Source: Candidatus Kerfeldbacteria bacterium (lineage in GTDB: Bacteria > Patescibacteriota > Patescibacteriia > SBBC01 > CAIJZX01). Taken from it: a stretch of 12,211 bases of DNA. Location of the stretch: contig JACRFO010000023.1 in the NCBI GenBank assembly GCA_016217865.1, forward strand, positions 1-12,211, read 5' to 3'. Positions within the stretch are counted from its first letter, which is position 1; every line of letters starts with the position of its first letter. Below the pieces are notes generated by a model that worked only from the letters and a program-made list of their open reading frames with translations, was not told the origin of the DNA and made no database searches. Below, piece by piece: positions 5,909 through 12,148 of this stretch. Position numbers and translations under genes: made by a program.

Positions 5909-6538
5909 CTATAGCTGACCTTTGAGGAAATTGTAGACGATGGCTCCGTATTCTCGCAGGACTGCTTTCGTGTCCGCCAGCCGTTCGCTCATTGATGTTT
6001 GCGGTAGGAGGGAGTATGGAGCTGCTACACAGCGCACGTCAGCACCCTGTTTGCGGAACATCCGACAAGCCCGCCAGGTATGGTATGGACTGGTCGTGAC
6101 CGTTGCGGTGGTCCAGCCGCGCTGCGACATGACCGTCAACGAAAACTTCGCGTTCTCCCAAGTACTGGTTGACTGTGTTTCAGCGATCATCGCCTCGAGC
6201 GGTAGGCCGTGTTGATAACCGAACAAGACCATTTCTTTCGATTCGGTTAATCCTGTTTTGTGATTCAGTCCGCCAGACATAATGACCATCGGCGCGATGT
6301 TCGCTGCATGTAATTCTTGGGCTTCGAGAACGCGTTGCTTCGCTTGCGGCGGTAGGTGGTCGCCGCGGGTGCGTGTTCCGGCGCCAAGAACGATAATGAC
6401 ATCTGACTGACGTGGTTGTTCGTCACGGGTCAGTGGCCAAGCCAGCGCATCGCGCACAATCAGCGTGAAGGCCGACAGGCTGAAGAGCGCAGCTACAACC
6501 GCCCCGAGGCCCCACCAGACTTTTTGTCGTCGCCTCAT
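5909..6538 (-). CDS. YdcF/SanA-like membrane-anchored DUF218 protein
   Basis: A 209-aa protein with an N-terminal membrane helix (about 8-28) after a basic start (MRRRQK), then a DUF218 domain expected outside the membrane. Family marks: DVIIVLGAG (46-54), SGG (88-90), TESKEM (98-103), E120 followed by STSTWENA (123-130), and TSPYHTWRA (149-157). Relatives include E. coli SanA and YdcF, linked to envelope barrier function; the biochemical role is not settled and a nucleotide-binding fold is suggested. The ATG overlaps the nfo TGA as ATGA (6535-6538), so translation is probably coupled, although the products look unrelated. The stop is followed within 14 nt by the next gene's promoter, with no clear terminator. 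Confidence 0.92.
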   Translation of the reverse strand: MRRRQKVWWGLGAVVAALFSLSAFTLIVRDALAWPLTRDEQPRQSDVIIVLGAGTRTRGDHLPPQAKQRVLEAQELHAANIAPMVIMSGGLNHKTGLTESKEMVLFGYQHGLPLEAMIAETQSTSTWENAKFSLTVMSQRGWTTATVTTSPYHTWRACRMFRKQGADVRCVAAPYSLLPQTSMSERLADTKAVLREYGAIVYNFLKGQL

Positions 6539-7383
6539 CGGCGCCGCAACGTTTTCAACAACGCGACGTCCTTGGCGTACCCGCTATCCCACGGTGTTTC
6601 AATGATGACATCAACATTGCGCATTTTTGGATGAGCTATCAACGTCTTGAATCCGGCCAACCCAATCTGCCCCTGGCCGATGTGTTCGTGACGATCACGC
6701 TGCTCGCCCAACCCGAACTTCGAATCGTTGCCATGCACCAGCTTAAGCCGCGAGAGACCGACGATCTGGTCGAACTGCTTCAGTGTCGCCCGGACGGCGG
6801 ACGGCGTGCGCAGATCATACCCCGCCGCGAAGATGTGACAGGCATCGAGACAGATGTTCACCTTGCCCTTGTACTTGGCGCTGCTTTCGATGTGTTTCAG
6901 GAGCGCGGCCAGCTGTTCGAACGACCCGCCAACCAAACCAGCATTGCCGGCCGAGCCTTCGAGGAGCAGTTGGGTTGATCCCTTGTACCCATCGAGCACC
7001 CGTTGAATTCCCCGCCACGTTTTGTGAAAGCCCAGTTTTGGACCAGCATCTTTCGTTGAGCCTAAGTGCGTCACAACGTAAGCCGCGCCGAGGAGCGTCC
7101 CGCGTTCCAATTCGTCGCGAATGACGCTAATCGAGCCGTAGCGTATGCGCGGGGTTGTCGAGGCGTAGTTGATGTAGTAGGGGGCGTGGATCGTAAAGTC
7201 ACGAAACCCGCCGACTTTCATTTCCGCCTTGAACTTCGCCACAACCTCCGGCGTCAGTTTCGGGGCCGGTCCGCCTTGCGGCGAACGCGAAAATACCTGG
7301 AAGGTCTCGCAACCTAGTTTGGTAGCATTCGCCGGCGCGTTGAAAATCCCACCTGCGGCTGAAACGTGTGCTCCGATATGCAT
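6535..7383 (-). CDS. nfo: endonuclease IV (AP endonuclease)
   Basis: A 282-aa protein, full length for Nfo (about 280). This TIM-barrel enzyme uses three zinc ions to cut DNA 5' of abasic sites in base-excision repair. All nine expected zinc ligands can be assigned: H66, H106, E142, D180, H183, H217, D230, H232 and E262. Key contexts are IHAPYYIN, THLGS, LLLEGSAG (usually LLENTAG), CLDACHIFAAGYD, VHGNDSK (usually LHLNDSK) and IIETP. The start MHIGAHVS is the classic family N-terminus. The gene is 36 nt after tig and overlaps the YdcF-like gene by 4 nt. A TGC-TACACT -10 ends 6 nt before the ATG, suggesting a leaderless transcript in addition to read-through from tig. Confidence 0.97.
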   Translation of the reverse strand: MHIGAHVSAAGGIFNAPANATKLGCETFQVFSRSPQGGPAPKLTPEVVAKFKAEMKVGGFRDFTIHAPYYINYASTTPRIRYGSISVIRDELERGTLLGAAYVVTHLGSTKDAGPKLGFHKTWRGIQRVLDGYKGSTQLLLEGSAGNAGLVGGSFEQLAALLKHIESSAKYKGKVNICLDACHIFAAGYDLRTPSAVRATLKQFDQIVGLSRLKLVHGNDSKFGLGEQRDRHEHIGQGQIGLAGFKTLIAHPKMRNVDVIIETPWDSGYAKDVALLKTLRRR

Positions 7384-7389
7384 AGCCCT

Positions 7390-7398
7390 AGTGTAGCA
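7390..7398 (-). promoter_or_regulatory. extended -10 giving leaderless nfo mRNA
   Basis: TGCTACACT lies in the tig-nfo gap. After the hexamer come six bases (AGGGCT) and then the ATG, so transcription would start at or next to the A of ATG. No good -35 is seen at 16-18 nt, which an extended -10 can tolerate. Confidence 0.4.
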
Positions 7399-7419
7399 TA
7401 CCCTTCATCCGCCGCGTCC

Positions 7420-8712
7420 CTAGGCCTTCGCAGCAGTTGCCCAGTCTTTCAGTTGCCCAATCACCTGGCGGTTGATGAGCAAGCTGCGAACGTAGTCTCG
7501 GTAGTCTTCGCTATCGATGCGTTGGAGAATTTCTGGCTGCCCTTGATACATTTGTAACGTCGATTGGACTTCCTTTTCGACGTCGGCTTTCGGTACTTCA
7601 AGGTGCTCGGTTTCAGCAATCGTCCGGATGAGCAGCGCAGCTTTGACTCGACGGGCTGCCGGTTTCTCAAACTCCTGCTTCAAGTCGTCCGCGCTCTTTT
7701 TCACGCTCTTCAGGTAGTCGTCAAAACTGCCACCTTGGCGCTCAATTTGTTCGCGCATCTCACCAATCATTTTCTCCTTCTCGCTCGCGAGGAGGAGTTC
7801 TGGTAGATCGCCAAACGTCGAACGGTTGATGAGTTCATCAATCAGCGCGTTTTCGAACGCGGCGTCTTCCTTCTGCTCGGCTTCACCGAGGAGGTTCTTC
7901 TCGAGCTGGGTCCGCAGTTCAGCAATGGAAGTGAACTTACCGGCTCGGGTAGCGAAGGCGTCGTTCAATTCCGGTTTGGTGATCTCGACGACTGATTTCA
8001 CTTTCACTTTGAACGTGCCCTCTTTCCCCGCTACTTGTACATTGTGGTACTCTTTCGGAAATTTCAGGTTGAACTCCTTAGCCTCCTCTTTTTTCAATCC
8101 GATCAAGTTCTCTTCAAATCCAGGAATGAAGTTGTTACTGCCGAGAATCACTGGGTGCTGCTTGCTTGAACCATTTTCGACCGGAACGTTGTTCATTAGT
8201 AAATCAAAGTCAACTTCAACCTTGTCACCAAGTTTTGCCTGCCGGTCAACTTGCGCTTCCGTAGCAAACATTGAACGCAAATCCTCAAGGGCGCGGTCAA
8301 CATCGGCTGGTGGAACGTGGGCCGATTTCTTCGTACTGGTAAACTTCCGGTAGTCACCGAGTTTGATGGTGGGTAGGACCGTCACTTCCGCTGTATATGA
8401 GAAAGCGTTGTCGGGTGCAAGTTTCTGAACGTGGACGTGCGGCCGGCCGATCGTCTTGAGGTCATGCTCGCGGACGGCCTGCGTGAAACTCTTCCGGACT
8501 GCTTCTTCAGCCGCTTCTTCCCAAACTGCGGCCGCTCCGAGGCGTTGCACGACAATTCCCAAACTCGCCTTACCCGGACGGAATCCTTCGATCTTGTGTT
8601 GCTTCGATAAGAGCTCGGCCGCCCGTTCGAGGTGCGGTTTCATATCTTCGACCGACAGCTCGATTGAGAGCTTCACTTGTGACTTTGGTAATTGTTCGAC
8701 GGTGACGTGCAT
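7420..8712 (-). CDS. tig: trigger factor (ribosome-bound chaperone and prolyl isomerase)
   Basis: A 430-aa protein, normal length for trigger factor, which binds the ribosome exit tunnel and shields nascent chains. The N-terminal ribosome-binding domain (about 1-115) contains the signature GFRPGK (43-48). The FKBP-type isomerase domain (about 161-245) starts LGDKVEVDFD and includes NNFIPGFEENLIGLKKEE. The C-terminal helical chaperone region runs from about 250 to the end. The start MHVTVEQLPKSQVKL fits the family. No SD precedes the ATG; the leader from the promoter at 8740-8768 is about 20 nt. In many bacteria tig is followed by clpP/clpX, but here it is followed by nfo. Confidence 0.97.
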   Translation of the reverse strand: MHVTVEQLPKSQVKLSIELSVEDMKPHLERAAELLSKQHKIEGFRPGKASLGIVVQRLGAAAVWEEAAEEAVRKSFTQAVREHDLKTIGRPHVHVQKLAPDNAFSYTAEVTVLPTIKLGDYRKFTSTKKSAHVPPADVDRALEDLRSMFATEAQVDRQAKLGDKVEVDFDLLMNNVPVENGSSKQHPVILGSNNFIPGFEENLIGLKKEEAKEFNLKFPKEYHNVQVAGKEGTFKVKVKSVVEITKPELNDAFATRAGKFTSIAELRTQLEKNLLGEAEQKEDAAFENALIDELINRSTFGDLPELLLASEKEKMIGEMREQIERQGGSFDDYLKSVKKSADDLKQEFEKPAARRVKAALLIRTIAETEHLEVPKADVEKEVQSTLQMYQGQPEILQRIDSEDYRDYVRSLLINRQVIGQLKDWATAAKA

Positions 8713-8739
8713 ACAGCGCTAACCAAGAATAAGGCCCAT

Positions 8740-8768
8740 ACTGTAGCGGGATTTGGCCACCGCGTCAA
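8740..8768 (-). promoter_or_regulatory. tig promoter
   Basis: TTGACG (8763-8768), a 17-nt spacer and TACAGT (8740-8745) on the minus strand. Transcription should start near 8733. The first two bases of the -35 overlap the end of the upstream terminator's T-run. Confidence 0.7.
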
Positions 8769-8793
8769 GAAAAAGACTCCGGAGCCCAGAGTC
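8767..8793 (-). terminator. intrinsic terminator before tig
   Basis: On the minus strand GACTCTGG pairs with CCGGAGTC (seven Watson-Crick pairs and one U-G) around a GCT loop, followed directly by TTTTTCTT. It ends the unit of the 104-aa gene and abuts the tig -35. Confidence 0.75.
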
Positions 8794-8802
8794 AGTGTGC
8801 GG

Positions 8803-9117
8803 CTAGTCGTGTCGCGTGATGGTGCATGTCCACCCACCGCCATCGGTCCCGTCGATGAGGGCCAGCTGGCGGCGACCGCCGACCTCCTTCGGCAAGGGGC
8901 CGTGCCAGCGGTGCCGGACCGTATCGTCGGCGAGCATCAGCACAGCCGTGACCATGCTGTCGCTCATTTCGAGCCGGACATCTGCCGACGGCCGGCCGGT
9001 GAGGGTGAAGGAACCGCTGTGTTCGTCCCGGAGCTGGTACCGCCTGGCAGTCAGCCGGGCAGCGCCTTTCCGGAACTCGACGTCGACTCGCGACGTTTCC
9101 AACCGTTGCTTGGGCAT
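8803..9117 (-). CDS. small hypothetical protein, GC-rich one-gene unit
   Basis: A 104-aa protein that I do not recognise. It is soluble and charged, with no signal peptide or membrane helix and a single Cys. It contains alternating hydrophobic stretches (for example MVTAVLMLADD and RQLALIDG) that suggest a small beta-rich fold. The start is the ATG at 9117, since AGGAGG lies 5 nt upstream, the strongest SD in the window; an ATG eight codons earlier would put the SD inside the gene. G+C at third positions is high compared with tig and the LiaF-like gene. It has its own promoter and terminator. The coding call is supported by start signals and gene boundaries, not homology. Confidence 0.62.
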   Translation of the reverse strand: MPKQRLETSRVDVEFRKGAARLTARRYQLRDEHSGSFTLTGRPSADVRLEMSDSMVTAVLMLADDTVRHRWHGPLPKEVGGRRQLALIDGTDGGGWTCTITRHD

Positions 9118-9137
9118 GGCTGCCTCCTGTGGTTGCA

Positions 9138-9154
9138 GCAACGCTGATCGTTGC
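9138..9154 (-). promoter_or_regulatory. leader hairpin before the 104-aa gene
   Basis: GCAACG pairs with CGTTGC across a 5-nt loop, ending 9 nt before the AGGAGG ribosome site at 9123-9128. Together with the exported-protein leader it means both one-gene units have hairpins next to the SD. A role in expression is only inferred. Confidence 0.3.
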
Positions 9155-9171
9155 CGACCCGGTTGTTATCA

Positions 9172-9200
9172 GGTGTACCAGGCACACCGTCCACTGTCAA
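9172..9200 (-). promoter_or_regulatory. promoter of the 104-aa gene
   Basis: A perfect TTGACA (9195-9200), a 17-nt spacer and TACACC (9172-9177) preceded by TGG. The last -10 base is off consensus. GGTGT (9172-9176) and ACACC (9184-9188) form an inverted repeat over the -10 and spacer that could be an operator. Confidence 0.45.
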
Positions 9201-9258
9201 TGTTCTTCGGCACAGCACAGCGCCGACCGTCCGGTCGGCGCTGTGAGTGGACAGGTGT
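9184..9258. repeat. nested palindrome after the LiaF-like gene
   Basis: The inner part is a perfect 13-bp stem (9216-9228 with 9233-9245) with a GTCC loop. Next to it, 9184-9195 pairs with 9246-9258 as a 12-bp stem with one bulged base. It begins two bases after the LiaF-like stop codon, and its left part holds the -35 of the next gene. There is no T-run, so it is not a classic terminator. It could halt transcription or protect the mRNA 3' end, or be a small repeat element. Confidence 0.7.
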
Positions 9259-9259
9259 A

Positions 9260-9904
9260 TCAGTTCTTGACGCTGACGCCGCCAAATAGTGCCGTCCCAC
9301 TAATCGTCAGAGTTTTTCCGACGCCGGCATCCGGATGCGACTTATCTTCCGCGCCACCGAAGAATGGCGTCACCTTGGTGATGATTTTGACGGTTCGGGG
9401 AACGAGGATATCAATGCCGCCGAATCCAGCCGTCACATCAAGTCGCGCATCGGCCGCGATGTCAGCCTCACGTAAATCAAGTTTCACACCGCCAAACCAG
9501 GCGGAAACGCTGCTATGAGCCAGGGGTCCAGTTACTTTCCGTTCCACCCCGCTGAAGAGAACGCTGGCATCAGCCGGACCAGTATCGCTTCGGGGTCCGC
9601 CTTCCCACCGTTTGCCCATGAGAATACGCCCACCGACGAGGATGATGACGGCTGGCCAAAAGATATTCCAGGCGGAATCTTCAAAGACATCAAGCTGGTT
9701 GAGGAGTATGACGAAGCCGACGAGAATGATGAGCAACGGCCCAAACCAAGCTCGTCGGTTCGACTGCCAAGCAATCACACCGACGCCGATGATGATTAAC
9801 GGCCACCAGATAGCCGTGATGCTAGCGGCGCCGGGCACATTCAATTGCTGGAGGAGCAGTCCAAGACCGAAGACGACGATAACGAGGCCGAAGAGGTTTT
9901 TCAT
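9260..9904 (-). CDS. LiaF-like membrane protein
   Basis: A 214-aa protein with four likely membrane helices (about 3-20, 31-46, 52-70, 79-93) and a C-terminal LiaF-type beta domain (about 112-214). The domain shows a repeating F-G-G pattern: FSGV (117), FGGV (137), FGGI (161), FGGA (182), FGGV (207), as expected for stacked beta rungs. In Firmicutes LiaF restrains the LiaS kinase in the response to cell-wall antibiotics. Here no LiaS/LiaR pair is adjacent, so the role is inferred only as envelope stress sensing or maintenance. It is last in the operon, 6 nt after the DUF4342 gene, and followed by a large palindrome. Confidence 0.87.
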   Translation of the reverse strand: MKNLFGLVIVVFGLGLLLQQLNVPGAASITAIWWPLIIIGVGVIAWQSNRRAWFGPLLIILVGFVILLNQLDVFEDSAWNIFWPAVIILVGGRILMGKRWEGGPRSDTGPADASVLFSGVERKVTGPLAHSSVSAWFGGVKLDLREADIAADARLDVTAGFGGIDILVPRTVKIITKVTPFFGGAEDKSHPDAGVGKTLTISGTALFGGVSVKN

Positions 9905-9910
9905 AACAAA

Positions 9911-10153
9911 TTACTTTCGAATGACAACAAGAGTACAGTTGGTCACGAGCGCAGCGATCGCACCGATTGCCGCTAATGGCGCAACGAGGAGTGTCCCAAC
10001 GACGCCGACCGTTAGCGGGAATCGCACTATTTCATCGCCTTGCTCATTCTTGATGATGATCGTCCGGGCGTTGCCCTCCCGCACGATTTCTTTTACTTTG
10101 CGGACCAGGTCCTCACCATTGACCCGGAATTCTTCTTGGTGTGAAGGTGTCAT
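9911..10153 (-). CDS. DUF4342 small membrane-associated protein
   Basis: An 80-aa protein matching what I know of DUF4342: an amphipathic N-terminal helix (about 5-27, EEFRVNGEDLVRKVKEIVREG), a short beta segment RTIIIKNEQGDEIVRFPL, and a C-terminal hydrophobic stretch (about 47-78). The family has no established activity. In other bacteria the same sequence pattern may be joined to a UBA-like helix, which I infer for the N-terminus here. It overlaps the toastrack gene by 4 nt (ATGA) and precedes the LiaF-like gene by 6 nt. This tight coupling suggests a shared role at the membrane. Confidence 0.85.
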   Translation of the reverse strand: MTPSHQEEFRVNGEDLVRKVKEIVREGNARTIIIKNEQGDEIVRFPLTVGVVGTLLVAPLAAIGAIAALVTNCTLVVIRK

Positions 10154-11115
10154 ACGTCGTACCAGTGAAAAGTAATACTTGAGGCACCGGCCTGGATGGT
10201 GATATCGACCTTGTTGACGGCCGTTTCATAGTTGCTGCTTGCGTAGTGATTGGCTGATTTCTCGACGAAGTCTGTCAAGGTTTTTCCGGAGACCGCCGCC
10301 TCGAGATTCAACGCGGCACCGAGGGTCCGCGGCAGATAGACATCAATCGAACTGGCCCCGGCATTGATCTTGACGGTGCTGGCGGGTACCGTCGCGCCGA
10401 GACGAAGCTTCAAGGCTGAGGCGCCAGTATCTACCGTTACGCGCTTGGCTTTCACGGTCGTCAGGTCAAGGTCCATGTCCGTCGCGCCGGAGTTCACGTC
10501 GATCGTCAGAGGCAATGTATCGGTCAGCTTGGCTGTCAGCTCGTTCCGATTCATCCCCCAGAGCCACATGCCCGTCGCTTTCGTCATCGACAGTTCTACC
10601 GCTTGCGTCGTACCAGTCAACGTGTCAGTCGTATCAAGCGTATCAACATTCGAGGTATACGTACCGCTGATGAGCTGGGCTGAACCCCCGGTCATCCGGA
10701 CCTTCGCCGCACCGATATCGAGTTGCACCGAGGCCTCGGTGGCGGTCGCGGCCGGGGTGACGGTGAAGTCGCGGGTGGTGACTTCCCGTTGCCGTTGACC
10801 GCCGAAGATTGCCGCCGCCGCGAAGGCGACAACCGCCAAAACGAGGAGGATGCTGAAGAGCGTGCTCACCACCCGGCCGCGAGTCATGATCGACAGCCCG
10901 GCGATGATGATGAAGATCGGCCAGAGTTTCCAGACATCAGCCGGTACAAACCAAGCCCATCCGAACTGTTGGCTCAGGAGTGAAATACCGAGCAGGATGA
11001 CCATCAGCCCGATGAACCAGCGCCAGACGCTGATGTGCGGACGGCGAGGTGGCACTGGCGGCGGTACTGGGGGTGGAGTTGGGGGCGTGGTCGTGGTTGG
11101 TTGGGGAGTATCCAT
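10150..11115 (-). CDS. toastrack-type membrane protein with LiaF-like helices
   Basis: A 321-aa protein. It starts with a Pro/Thr-rich cytoplasmic tail (about 3-25), then three helices (about 31-50, 61-77, 83-106) resembling the LiaF membrane region. A long beta-rich domain (about 115-321) is probably outside the membrane. In the domain a short unit recurs: LDIGAAKV (G135), VNSGATDM (G210), VDTGASAL (G231), INAGASSI (G253), IQAGASSI (G310), as expected for a stacked, toastrack-like beta fold. Such proteins accompany PspC and LiaF in envelope-stress gene sets. It starts 2 nt after the PspC gene stop and overlaps the next gene by 4 nt. The exact Pfam assignment (toastrack versus another adhesin-like beta domain) is uncertain. 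Confidence 0.82.
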   Translation of the reverse strand: MDTPQPTTTTPPTPPPVPPPVPPRRPHISVWRWFIGLMVILLGISLLSQQFGWAWFVPADVWKLWPIFIIIAGLSIMTRGRVVSTLFSILLVLAVVAFAAAAIFGGQRQREVTTRDFTVTPAATATEASVQLDIGAAKVRMTGGSAQLISGTYTSNVDTLDTTDTLTGTTQAVELSMTKATGMWLWGMNRNELTAKLTDTLPLTIDVNSGATDMDLDLTTVKAKRVTVDTGASALKLRLGATVPASTVKINAGASSIDVYLPRTLGAALNLEAAVSGKTLTDFVEKSANHYASSNYETAVNKVDITIQAGASSITFHWYDV

Positions 11116-11117
11116 GG

Positions 11118-11570
11118 CTACGTGCGTTTAAGGAGTATGGCCACGCCAATACCGACGATCACGAGTGGCCAGAAGACGTGCCACAGCGAAAAGGAAGCGA
11201 TTGGCATGAACTGATTCACGAGGGCGATGATCCCGAAACCAATCAAGAGTGCGCCGATGAGCGCTGGCGCCGAATTCGGACGGCCAGCCTGCACATCTGC
11301 GGCGAGTTTCTGGGCACGGTCTTTCATCTCCTCGCCAGCCGTTTGCGCGCGTTGTTCTAATGGCCGCTGTTCTTGGCCGTGTTCAGGAACAATAATCCAC
11401 AGGATGATGTAGAGGATTAACCCAAAACCGCCGCCGAGCGAAGCGACGAGAAAAATGATGCGAACGAGCGTCGGGTCAATATTGAAATACTCGCCAAGGC
11501 CGCCACAGACGCCGCAGAGGATGCGGTTCGTCCTAGAACGGTAGAGGCGACGAACAGGGGGTTGTTCCAT
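11118..11570 (-). CDS. PspC-domain membrane protein with LiaF-like tail
   Basis: A 150-aa protein. Residues 7-63 are a PspC domain: RLYRSRTNRILCGVCGGLGEY, then DPTLVRIIF, a Gly-rich turn, and the helix LILYIILWIIVPE. A charged, probably helical linker (about 64-98) follows, then two more helices (about 102-120 and 128-147) like the LiaF membrane region. PspC in enterobacteria works with PspB and PspA in the phage-shock response to membrane damage; no PspA or PspB is in this window. The start at 11570 is 10 nt after the GyrI-like stop. There is no SD, so it probably depends on the upstream gene. Confidence 0.93.
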   Translation of the reverse strand: MEQPPVRRLYRSRTNRILCGVCGGLGEYFNIDPTLVRIIFLVASLGGGFGLILYIILWIIVPEHGQEQRPLEQRAQTAGEEMKDRAQKLAADVQAGRPNSAPALIGALLIGFGIIALVNQFMPIASFSLWHVFWPLVIVGIGVAILLKRT

Positions 11571-11580
11571 ACAGTACGTG

Positions 11581-12090
11581 TTACGCTTTACAAATGAGAT
11601 AACGGATGATTGTTTTTGGTTTCTTCACGTTCGGCCGGGTCAGATACTCTTCCTCGTGAGGACCGGCGAGTTTGTATCCCTGACTCGCAATGTAGTCGTG
11701 GAGTTTCTTGACCGTCGGGCCTTCGGTCGCATACGAGCCTACGTGGAGAATTTGCGCGGTCAAACCGTACTTCCATTTCGCCAGCCGCGGTTTGATCGTT
11801 GGATGTTTGTAGAGCAGATCCTTTGCACGGACAAAATCAGAAACGCCGAGACCCCAAATTCCGGTCCATTTCGATTTCGTCTTTCGGTGAGCGTCCGGCC
11901 AGCGAGCCACTAGCCCACCAACTTCCATCACCTTCTTCCGCGGTTTGAAGACCTTAAACTTCGTCTGGTAGGCAGTCATGTAGAGCGCCTGGATAGCATC
12001 ACTCGACACCTTGTTCGGATCACCAACCGTCGTCACTGTCAGAACAGTACGATTCGGGAGCTTCGATATTGTTGGTACAAAAGCGCGCAT
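11581..12090 (-). CDS. GyrI-like small-molecule-binding protein
   Basis: A 169-aa stand-alone GyrI-like domain, the ligand-binding fold of AraC/MerR-type effector domains and E. coli SbmC/GyrI. C-terminal family marks are clear: AQILHVGSYATEGPTVKKL (about 112-130), then the HDYIASQGYKLAGPHEEEYL segment and a final IIRYLI strand. No DNA-binding domain is attached. I chose the ATG at 12090 because AAGGAAG lies just upstream; a GTG at 12114 is also in frame and would sit at the predicted transcription start. First gene of the envelope operon, it may bind a ligand or act as a stress protein; the role is not shown by sequence. Confidence 0.86.
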   Translation of the reverse strand: MRAFVPTISKLPNRTVLTVTTVGDPNKVSSDAIQALYMTAYQTKFKVFKPRKKVMEVGGLVARWPDAHRKTKSKWTGIWGLGVSDFVRAKDLLYKHPTIKPRLAKWKYGLTAQILHVGSYATEGPTVKKLHDYIASQGYKLAGPHEEEYLTRPNVKKPKTIIRYLICKA

Positions 12091-12120
12091 AGTGTTCTTC
12101 CTTTGTACCTCCACAACCTG

Positions 12121-12148
12121 ACGGTACCAACTAGAGCGAAAACGTCAA
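12121..12148 (-). promoter_or_regulatory. promoter of the envelope-stress operon
   Basis: TTGACG (12143-12148), a 16-nt spacer and TACCGT (12121-12126) preceded by TGG (extended -10). Transcription would start near 12114, leaving about 24 nt to the chosen ATG. No other convincing promoter is seen inside the five-gene run. Confidence 0.55.

Noticed and set aside
5222..5914. Long open frames on both strands over the exported-protein gene
   Set aside because: They encode Arg-, His- and Pro-rich sequence typical of GC-rich shadow frames and lack an SD. The 5273-5773 frame has a signal peptide, SD, promoter and terminator.
5904..5921. Palindrome AGCTATAGCT at the end of the YdcF-like gene
   Set aside because: Short, overlaps the stop codon, has no loop or T-run and no second copy. 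Probably chance.
8792..9187. Alternative overlapping minus-strand frame over the 104-aa gene
   Set aside because: Its sequence is Arg/Pro/His-rich, it begins inside the promoter region and has no SD, so it is a shadow.
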